This document shows positions 6,880-12,926 of a stretch of 14,036 nt of DNA, one piece after another. The notes beneath the pieces are model-generated. The model made no database searches. It worked only from the letters and a program-made list of their open reading frames with translations, and was not told the origin of the DNA. Position 1 is the stretch's first letter. Each line of letters begins with the position of its first letter. Location of the stretch: the NCBI GenBank assembly GCA_002449915.1, contig DJXY01000221.1:1-14036 (forward strand), in the 5' to 3' direction. The stretch comes from Oribacterium sp. UBA6992. Lineage in GTDB: Bacteria > Bacillota > Clostridia > Lachnospirales > Lachnospiraceae. The translations under genes were made by a program, and so were the position numbers.

Positions 6880-7760
6880 ATGTCTCAGGTCTTAATTATA
6901 TTGTTGCACTGGCAAAACTTGGCACCATGACTCAGGTTGCAGAGAAGTTTTATATTTCTCCTTCCGCTGTAAGCCAGTGTATACATAAAGAGGAGCAGGA
7001 GCTTGGCGTCACGCTCTTTCAATACATCGATCATCGCATGATTCCAACGGAAACCGGAAAAACATATATTTCCTATGCAAAAAAAATCCTCGCCGTTCAG
7101 GAATCCACTGATCGGAAGATCAGCTCACTTTCGCAAACTTCAGACGCTCTCCATATTGTACTGGCGCCCTTGCATGAAGATTACTTCAAAACACAGATTC
7201 TGCCCAAACTCGGAAGGTGCTTCTCGGAGATTAACATGGTGACAACCACCATAAATTCAAGGATGTCCGTAGAATATCTTTTGAACTCCATCGCTGATAT
7301 TGCCATCATTCCTCTACCTTACCACTACCACCAAACCATGCTGGAGGGGATCGAACTGGATCACGACCGGTTGATGCTGATTGTTCCCAAGGCATATCTG
7401 CTGCGTATCACTAAAGATACACCCCGGATCGAGGATTGTGAAACCATCCCTTTTATCCTGCTCCGAAACGGCAGCTACATGCGTTCCATGGCAGACCATC
7501 TTCTACAGACGCACCACATCATCTCCAATCGAATCTACGAGGTTGACAGCTATATTACCTGCCGTGAGTTTCTGGAATCTGGGCGTGGTGCTACCTTTCT
7601 GCCTTCACATTTACTTCCACCTCACGCTGACGAACAATTCTTTATCTTTGATCCTGAACCGGCGCTGCGCTTCCAAAATAAAGTAATTTTTCCTTCCTTC
7701 AGCCCGGAGCATGACAAGTTGCAGCGCATCGCCGAGGAGATCCACACGCTGTGGCAGTAA
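6876..7760 (+). CDS. LysR-family transcriptional regulator 2, translationally coupled to regulator 1
   Basis: Second regulator of 294 residues, a typical LysR length. The helix-turn-helix lies at about 17-46 (TMTQVAEKFYISPSAVSQCI, then HKEEQELGVTLF), followed by an effector domain. It is not a recent copy of regulator 1: the two differ over most of their length, and here the recognition region has SPSAVSQCIHKEEQELG rather than SQPALSRWLHGLEQSLG. The start ATG overlaps the stop of regulator 1 in ATGA. The nearest Shine-Dalgarno-like AGGAG is 12 bases upstream, so coupling probably helps translation. Two LysR genes in one message suggest hetero-regulation, or separate sensing of two signals at the same promoter region (inference). 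No convincing terminator is seen in the 92 bases before the convergent DHFR gene. Confidence 0.92.
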   Translation: MNVSGLNYIVALAKLGTMTQVAEKFYISPSAVSQCIHKEEQELGVTLFQYIDHRMIPTETGKTYISYAKKILAVQESTDRKISSLSQTSDALHIVLAPLHEDYFKTQILPKLGRCFSEINMVTTTINSRMSVEYLLNSIADIAIIPLPYHYHQTMLEGIELDHDRLMLIVPKAYLLRITKDTPRIEDCETIPFILLRNGSYMRSMADHLLQTHHIISNRIYEVDSYITCREFLESGRGATFLPSHLLPPHADEQFFIFDPEPALRFQNKVIFPSFSPEHDKLQRIAEEIHTLWQ

Positions 7761-7852
7761 TGCAGCTCTACACGGTAACACATCGCTGTACCTGTTATTC
7801 ATCGCCATGTTGCGGTATCGCGTCACGTTTCGGATGATTTGTTCCGATGACT

Positions 7853-8449
7853 CTATCTGCGATACTCCAAAAAGCGGAACGTCAACTCTCTTTCTGCGTT
7901 TTCTGCCTTTTCCACCTTATGCTCCTCCGATGAGATCAGTTGGAACTCTCCTTCCGGCAGCTCCGGGAAATGCTTATCCCCCGGGAAGCTTCCATCTATT
8001 TCCGTAAGATACAGTGTGTCTGCATAAGCGAGCCCCTCCCGGTACAGACTCTCTCCTCCAATGATGAAAATCCTGTTTCTCGTGGCTAAGTCAAGCGCTT
8101 CCGGGAGGTTCCTCGCAAAGCGAATGTCCGTCTCCGCTGGAGCCGCAGCGACAGGAGTCTTTGCAGAAGTCCTTACAGAAGCATCTACAGACTCCCCCAG
8201 AGATGCTGCCACAAGCGCTTTTGCAGACTCCTCTCGTATGAGAGCTTCACTCAGGCTCCTGGAAACAATGATATTTTCTCTACCCGGGAGCGGATGTCCA
8301 ATGCTCTCATAGGTCTTGCGTCCCATGATCACGGTACCTCCGGCAGTGATCTCCCGGAAATGCCGGAAGTCCTCGGAAATGTGCCATGGAATCCTCCCCT
8401 GATATCCAATCACTCTATGGTCTGCATACGCTGCAATGATCGCAATCAT
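7853..8449 (-). CDS. folA: Dihydrofolate reductase with a tetrapeptide-repeat insertion
   Basis: NADPH-dependent reduction of dihydrofolate to tetrahydrofolate in the cytoplasm. From the ATG at 8449 the product has 198 residues against about 160 for the family. Landmarks: MIAIIAAYADHRVIG start, IPWHISEDF with the catalytic acid Asp27, GRKTYESIG (43-51) and PLPGR (53-57) at the cofactor site, IIGGESLY, and YLTEIDG near the C-terminus. The extra length is an insertion of about 40 residues after NIIVSR (roughly 66-105), made largely of four-residue units. The frame is open further upstream to a TTG at 8497, but that has no ribosome binding site, whereas GGGGGGAG precedes the ATG at 8449. It is divergent from metF and so sits at the edge of a folate-methionine cluster. 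Confidence 0.94.
   Translation of the reverse strand: MIAIIAAYADHRVIGYQGRIPWHISEDFRHFREITAGGTVIMGRKTYESIGHPLPGRENIIVSRSLSEALIREESAKALVAASLGESVDASVRTSAKTPVAAAPAETDIRFARNLPEALDLATRNRIFIIGGESLYREGLAYADTLYLTEIDGSFPGDKHFPELPEGEFQLISSEEHKVEKAENAERELTFRFLEYRR
8144..8227 (-). repeat. 12-base tandem repeat array inside DHFR (seven 4-codon units)
   Basis: Seven consecutive four-codon units encode SAKA, LVAA, SLGE, SVDA, SVRT, SAKT and PVAA (DHFR residues 75-102). On the + strand the 12-base period is visible as GTCTTTGCAGAA, GTCCTTACAGAA and GCATCTACAGAC, one after another. The units are diverged but in register, which suggests expansion by slippage followed by drift. The repeat keeps the reading frame and lies in a surface loop between core strands. 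Confidence 0.75.
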
Positions 8450-8546
8450 CCGATTTCTCCCCCCATCCTCCGTCTTACGCCCGGAATCCCGTATCAAAAT
8501 CTATAACCAACTATAAGAAATATCTGTTTCAAGCCCAGCCAAAAAC

Positions 8547-8575
8547 ATGATAAAATATTTTAATATCTATATACT
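8547..8575 (+). promoter_or_regulatory. Possible metF promoter
   Basis: ATGATA (8547-8552), 17-base spacer, TATACT (8570-8575), giving a very short leader before the ATG at 8597. An alternative is TTTCAA-N18-TAAAAT ending at 8556. The -10 overlaps that of the opposing DHFR promoter. No SAM or cobalamin riboswitch fits in this space. Confidence 0.35.
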
Positions 8576-8594
8576 ACCATAGAAAGTGAGTCAA
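8566..8594 (-). promoter_or_regulatory. Possible DHFR promoter overlapping the metF start region
   Basis: On the minus strand: TTGACT (8594-8589), 17-base spacer, TATAGA (8571-8566). The leader to the ATG at 8449 would be about 110 bases. The -35 lies next to the metF start codon (8597), and the -10 shares bases with the proposed metF -10. Confidence 0.42.
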
Positions 8595-8596
8595 GC

Positions 8597-9457
8597 ATGA
8601 AAGTCATTGATATCCTCGCGCAGCAGAAAGCCACCTTGTCCTTTGAAGTCTTTCCGCCTAAAAAAGACAGTAATTTTGATTCCGTTGTCTCCGCAACAGA
8701 AAAGATCGCCGCACTGAAGCCGAGCTTTATGTCTGTAACCTATGGCGCTGGCGGCGGAACCTCGGAGTACACTCTGCACATTGCCAAAAACATCAGTGAC
8801 AAATATCAGGTGACCGTGCTCCCGCATCTCACCTGCATTTCCAGTACCAGAGAGCATGTACGCAGTATGATCCAGCGCTACCATGAGCTTGGCTTTGAAA
8901 ACATCATGGCACTGCGCGGAGACATCCCGAAGGATGGCGCGCCAGCGCATGATTACCATTATGCATGCGAGCTGATCCGCGATATCCGTGAAATCGACCC
9001 GGAGATCTGCATCGGAGGCGCCTGCTATCCGGATGGTCACGTAGAGTGCGCACATAAAAACGAGGACATCGAGCACATCCGCGAGAAGGTAGATGCCGGC
9101 TGCCAGTTCCTGACCACGCAGATGTTTTTTGACAACTCTGTCTACTACAATTATCTGTACCGCTTAAGAGAGCACGGTGTCAATGTTCCGGTGCTTGCAG
9201 GGATCATGCCGATCACCAACAGAAAGCAGGTCGAGCGCTCCGTATCCCTCTCCGGCACCACCATCCCCAACCGGTTCCGCTCCATCGTGGATAAATTTGG
9301 GGATGATCCCAAGGCTATGCAGCAGGCCGGCATCATCTATGCGGCGGAGCAGATTGTGGATCTGCTTGCCAATGACTGCACGCATATCCATGTCTACTCT
9401 ATGAATAAACCGGAGGTTGCCGCTGGGATCCAACAGGCGCTCGCCCACCTCATCTGA
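8597..9457 (+). CDS. metF: 5,10-methylenetetrahydrofolate reductase
   Basis: Flavoenzyme that reduces 5,10-methylene-THF to 5-methyl-THF, the methyl donor for methionine synthase. The product has 286 residues, normal for bacterial MetF (a single TIM-barrel domain). Family landmarks: LSFEVFPPK with Glu17 (the active-site acid), SVTYGAGG (46-53), LPHLTC (75-80), and ALRGD with Asp109, which interacts with the flavin. Later come GGACYPDGH and FLTTQMFFDN. The Shine-Dalgarno is weak (AAAGTGAG). It is first in a same-strand run with the MetH reactivation protein (106-base gap) and metH, so the methyl-THF product feeds the next enzyme. In Wood-Ljungdahl organisms MetF partners differ (MetV), but no such partner gene is here, which favours a methionine role. 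Confidence 0.97.
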   Translation: MKVIDILAQQKATLSFEVFPPKKDSNFDSVVSATEKIAALKPSFMSVTYGAGGGTSEYTLHIAKNISDKYQVTVLPHLTCISSTREHVRSMIQRYHELGFENIMALRGDIPKDGAPAHDYHYACELIRDIREIDPEICIGGACYPDGHVECAHKNEDIEHIREKVDAGCQFLTTQMFFDNSVYYNYLYRLREHGVNVPVLAGIMPITNRKQVERSVSLSGTTIPNRFRSIVDKFGDDPKAMQQAGIIYAAEQIVDLLANDCTHIHVYSMNKPEVAAGIQQALAHLI

Positions 9458-9563
9458 GCATCGCACTGGATCTGTGCCCTCCCGGCATATATATCTACTT
9501 CCTGCATATATGACCGCCCGGCAAATACTGACATATTTTATATGAACATCAACAGGACAAACC

Positions 9564-10244
9564 ATGCAGAAACAATATGACAAACCTATCCCCATCCGTA
9601 CACGAGAGGTACTCCGGTACATGGGATCTCGCGGGAGCTCTGATCCGGAATCCACGGATTCACTGCTCATGGACAAAATATCACACTGCGAATGTGCGTT
9701 GCAGGAGATCTCCACGCCCCGCGCCATCTGGAAGCGCTTTCCTCTGCATGTTGCAGGCGAGGGCACCCTCGAGATCGGTGGCATATGCATGGAAAGCCAG
9801 GCGCTGTACAAAAATCTTATGGGGTGCCGGGAAGCGTTTCTCATGGCAGCTACCATCGGACCGGGCGTAGACCTTCTGATCCGACGGGCGAGCATCGGAA
9901 GTATCACAGAATCTGTAATTTACCAGGCAGCCGGCGCCGAGATGATTGAGTCGTATTGCGATATCATAAACGGAAATCTGCGGGAAGCGGTCCTCCGGGA
10001 GGGGCTCTATCTCCGCCCAAGGTTCTCGCCCGGGTATGGTGACCTGCCCCTGACACTGCAGCCGGAAATCATTGCCGTGCTCGATGCAGAGCGCGAGATC
10101 GGATTACACCTCACACGTTCGCTTGTCATGGCGCCGTCCAAATCGGTTACAGCCATCATCGGCATCACCAGAGAACCGCAGAAAAACCATCTGAAGGACT
10201 GCTCCACCTGCGACAGCACCGACTGCGCCTTCCGCCATGACTAA
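9564..10244 (+). CDS. Stand-alone MetH reactivation (AdoMet-binding) domain protein
   Basis: A 226-residue protein matching the C-terminal activation domain of cobalamin-dependent methionine synthase (Met_synt_B12 type), here as a separate polypeptide. In long MetH this domain binds S-adenosylmethionine and methylates the inactive cob(II)alamin after one-electron reduction. The key motif RPRFSPGYGD (151-160) corresponds to the RxxxGY AdoMet site of E. coli MetH. SKSVTAIIGI (192-201) is the conserved later strand. The C-terminus has CSTC and C221 (Cys213, 216 and 221, CxxCxxxxC), frequent in the stand-alone form. It is shorter than the E. coli domain (about 330), similar to the compact Thermotoga-type version. 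It lies between metF and metH (39-base gap to metH), supporting action on that MetH. A weak AGGA precedes the ATG. Confidence 0.9.
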   Translation: MQKQYDKPIPIRTREVLRYMGSRGSSDPESTDSLLMDKISHCECALQEISTPRAIWKRFPLHVAGEGTLEIGGICMESQALYKNLMGCREAFLMAATIGPGVDLLIRRASIGSITESVIYQAAGAEMIESYCDIINGNLREAVLREGLYLRPRFSPGYGDLPLTLQPEIIAVLDAEREIGLHLTRSLVMAPSKSVTAIIGITREPQKNHLKDCSTCDSTDCAFRHD

Positions 10245-10283
10245 CCGATACTCTTCAGCCTTTACATGTTATAGGAGGATTCC

Positions 10284-12854
10284 ATGTCAATACTTGATCG
10301 TTTAAATCACGAATGGATATTTTTTGACGGAGGCACCGGTTCTGTCCTGCAGTCCATGGGGCTTACGCCGGGCGAACTGCCGGAAACCTGGAATCTCACG
10401 CATCGGGAGGAGGTGATCTCCCTGCATCTCGGTTATCTCAATGCCGGATGCACCGTTTTTAATACCAATACCTTCGGTGCAAACCGTCTGCGCTTCCCCG
10501 ACAATCTGGAAGCAATCGTCCGTGCTGCTGTGGAAAATGCAACAGAAGCACGGAAACGCGCGGGGCGGGAGTCCGATGCCTATATCGCGCTGGATATCGG
10601 ACCCACCGGGAAGCTGCTGGAGCCCCTGGGAGATCTGCCCTTTGAGGAAACGGTATCTCTCTATAAGGAAGTGATCTCCATCGGCGCCTCTGCCGGAGCG
10701 GATCTTGTGCTGATCGAAACAATGAATGATTCCTACGAGGCTAAGGCAGCAGTCCTCGCGGCAAAGGAAGCCTGCGACCTGCCGGTTTTTGCCACAGTGG
10801 TATTTGACGAGAAGGGCAAAATGCTGACCGGCGGCACGCCGGAATCCATCACGGCAATGCTTGAAGGACTGAGGGTGGATGCTCTGGGCGTAAACTGTTC
10901 CCTCGGACCTAAGGAAATGCTGCCGATCGCCGAGCGTTTTACCAAATGCTCCTCGACACCTATCATCATTAATCCTAACGCCGGCATCCCCCGCTCCGTA
11001 AACGGAAAGACCGTCTACGATGTGGACAGTGAGCTTTTTTCCGATATCGCGGTAGAGCTTGCGAGCTTAGGCATTCAGGGAATCGGCGGCTGCTGCGGCA
11101 CAACCCCCGAGTATATCCAAAAGGTCCGGGATAAGGTCTCACGCCTTCCCTTCCGCCCCATCGAGCGGAAGCACCGCACCGTGATCTCCTCGTTTTCCCG
11201 CTGTGTGGAAATCGGTCCGCGTCCCGTCATCATCGGCGAGCGGATCAACCCGACCGGTAAAAAGCGCTTCAAGGAAGCACTCAAAACAGGAGATATTGAC
11301 TATATCCTGTCACAGGGTCTCGCGCAGGAGGATGCCGGCGCGGATGTTCTGGATGTGAATGTTGGTCTCCCGGGGATTGACGAACCGTCAATGATGACGC
11401 AGGTCGTAAAAAGTCTGCAGTCCGTCACAGCCCTGCCCCTGCAGATCGACACTTCCAATCCGGAGGCGATGGAACGGGCGCTCCGTCTCTATAACGGTAA
11501 GGCGATGATCAACTCGGTAAATGCCAAAAAAGAAAGCTGCGAGATGGTATTTCCGCTGGTACGAAAATACGGCGGCGTTGTCGTTGGACTTGCGCTGGAT
11601 GAGGACGGCATCGCACCGACCGCCGAGGGTCGTATCGCTGCCGCTAAAAAAATCTATGCCGAAGCCGAGAAATATGGGATTCCAAAAGAAGATATCATCA
11701 TCGATGGGCTTGCCATGACCGTCTCTTCGGATCCGACTTCTGCCAATGTGACACTGGAAACCATCCGCAGAGTAAGGGACGAACTGGGAGGACATTCAAT
11801 CCTCGGCGTTTCTAACATAAGCTTTGGTCTGCCTGCCCGTGAAATCCTGAATTCCGCATTCTTTACCATGGCCATGCAGGCAGGTCTCTCCTGTGCCATC
11901 ATCAATCCCAACAGCGCGCCGATGATGCGTGCCTTCCGGGCATATCTTGCACTGACCGGCAAGGACAGTAATTTCCAGGGATTTATCGGAGCCTATGCCG
12001 AATTTAAAAAGACCCGTGAGCTCTACGCAGCAGATCTTGCAAGGGAAGCCGCCGCAGAGCAGGCATTGAAAGCGGTACCTTCCGGACTTGCCGGTAATGG
12101 AACAGGAGCCGGTCACGGAAATGCCGGAAACGGGTCAGCCGCTGATAACGGAACCGCTGGTGGTAACGAAGCCGCATCGGGAAATGCGAATGCCTCCGGA
12201 GCCAAGACATTCGCAGGCGCCGCAAAGGATGCCGCCAGTCGTCCGCTCTTTGAAGCCATCCGCCGGGGTGTTGCGGGCAAAGCCGCCGAGGAAACCCGCA
12301 AGGCATTAAAAAACCAGGCACCTCTGGATGTCGTAAATGAAAACCTGATTCCGGCGCTCGATGTAGTCGGAAAGGGTTTTGAACAGGGAACACTGTTTTT
12401 ACCGCAGCTTCTGATGGCTGCCGAAGCCGCGCAGGCATCGTTTGAAGTAATCCGGGATGCAATGAGCGGAAGCCCCAGGGTTCTGAAAGGCAAGGTAATC
12501 CTTGCAACTGTTAAGGGAGATATCCATGATATTGGCAAAAACATCGTCAAGGTCCTGCTGGAAAATTACGGATACGAAGTACTGGATCTCGGACGGGATG
12601 TGCCGCCAGAGCGGATTGTCGAGACTGCAATCCGGGAAAATGTCCCTGTTGTCGGTCTCTCCGCACTGATGACGACAACCGTTGTCAATATGAAGGAGAC
12701 CATACGACAGCTAAGAGAAAAAAAGCCGGACACCAAGATTGTGGTCGGCGGCGCTGTCATGACCCAGGAGTACGCCGATCAGATCGGCGCGGACTGCTAT
12801 GGCAAGGATGCTATGACCACCGTCCGCTTCTGCGACCAGGTCTTTGGAAAGTAA
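10284..12854 (+). CDS. metH: Cobalamin-dependent methionine synthase, short form lacking the activation domain
   Basis: Transfers the methyl group of 5-methyl-THF via cobalamin to homocysteine. 856 residues in order: homocysteine-binding barrel (1-290) with zinc ligands Cys205 (GVNCSLG), Cys270 and Cys271 (GGCCGT); folate-binding barrel (about 312-575) starting IIGERINPTG and containing DVNVG and QIDTSNP; a low-complexity linker (about 600-652); the four-helix cap (about 653-730); and the Rossmann B12 domain (735-856) with GDIHDIG (745-751), where His748 is the lower cobalt ligand. It ends after the B12 domain; the reactivation domain is encoded by the preceding gene. GGAGG precedes the ATG. 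Compact MetH proteins of this type are about 770-800 residues, and the linker explains the excess. It ends at a strong terminator. Confidence 0.97.
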   Translation: MSILDRLNHEWIFFDGGTGSVLQSMGLTPGELPETWNLTHREEVISLHLGYLNAGCTVFNTNTFGANRLRFPDNLEAIVRAAVENATEARKRAGRESDAYIALDIGPTGKLLEPLGDLPFEETVSLYKEVISIGASAGADLVLIETMNDSYEAKAAVLAAKEACDLPVFATVVFDEKGKMLTGGTPESITAMLEGLRVDALGVNCSLGPKEMLPIAERFTKCSSTPIIINPNAGIPRSVNGKTVYDVDSELFSDIAVELASLGIQGIGGCCGTTPEYIQKVRDKVSRLPFRPIERKHRTVISSFSRCVEIGPRPVIIGERINPTGKKRFKEALKTGDIDYILSQGLAQEDAGADVLDVNVGLPGIDEPSMMTQVVKSLQSVTALPLQIDTSNPEAMERALRLYNGKAMINSVNAKKESCEMVFPLVRKYGGVVVGLALDEDGIAPTAEGRIAAAKKIYAEAEKYGIPKEDIIIDGLAMTVSSDPTSANVTLETIRRVRDELGGHSILGVSNISFGLPAREILNSAFFTMAMQAGLSCAIINPNSAPMMRAFRAYLALTGKDSNFQGFIGAYAEFKKTRELYAADLAREAAAEQALKAVPSGLAGNGTGAGHGNAGNGSAADNGTAGGNEAASGNANASGAKTFAGAAKDAASRPLFEAIRRGVAGKAAEETRKALKNQAPLDVVNENLIPALDVVGKGFEQGTLFLPQLLMAAEAAQASFEVIRDAMSGSPRVLKGKVILATVKGDIHDIGKNIVKVLLENYGYEVLDLGRDVPPERIVETAIRENVPVVGLSALMTTTVVNMKETIRQLREKKPDTKIVVGGAVMTQEYADQIGADCYGKDAMTTVRFCDQVFGK
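12081..12239 (+). other. Gly/Asn/Ala-rich flexible linker in MetH
   Basis: Codes MetH residues 600-652, composed almost entirely of G, N, A, S and T with few hydrophobics. The motif AGNG[TS] occurs twice (near 603 and 615). It joins the folate barrel to the cap and B12 module, exactly the hinge that must move for the cobalamin to visit different active sites. Probably disordered. Confidence 0.8.
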
Positions 12855-12873
12855 GCTTTTAAAGTATAAAAAT

Positions 12874-12913
12874 AGCCTGCCATAAGGTTCAGCCCCTACG
12901 GCAGGCTTTTGTA
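12874..12913. terminator. Bidirectional intrinsic terminator between metH and the GntP permease
   Basis: Stem AGCCTGCC (12874-12881) pairs with GGCAGGCT (12900-12907), and the loop can fold further with mismatches. TTTTG follows on the + strand and ATTTTTATACTTT on the minus strand. It lies 20 bases after the metH stop and 14 bases beyond the permease stop, so it serves both convergent genes. Confidence 0.85.
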
Positions 12914-12926
12914 TTATGCTAACATA

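Noticed and set aside
7761..7852. Space between regulator 2 and DHFR examined for a shared terminator
   Set aside because: No stem with a T tract could be recognised in the 92 bases.
9481..9523. Repeats GCATATAT (twice) and CCCGGCA (twice) between metF and the reactivation gene
   Set aside because: They form no stable hairpin with a T tract and fit no operator type; probably incidental.
9164..9907. Minus-strand open frame of 247 codons across metF and the reactivation gene
   Set aside because: It overlaps two clear genes on the other strand, and its composition is that of a shadow frame with no family resemblance.
12004..12507. Minus-strand open frames opposite the MetH linker
   Set aside because: Arg/Pro/Leu-rich translations arise from the GC-rich low-complexity linker; no supporting signals.
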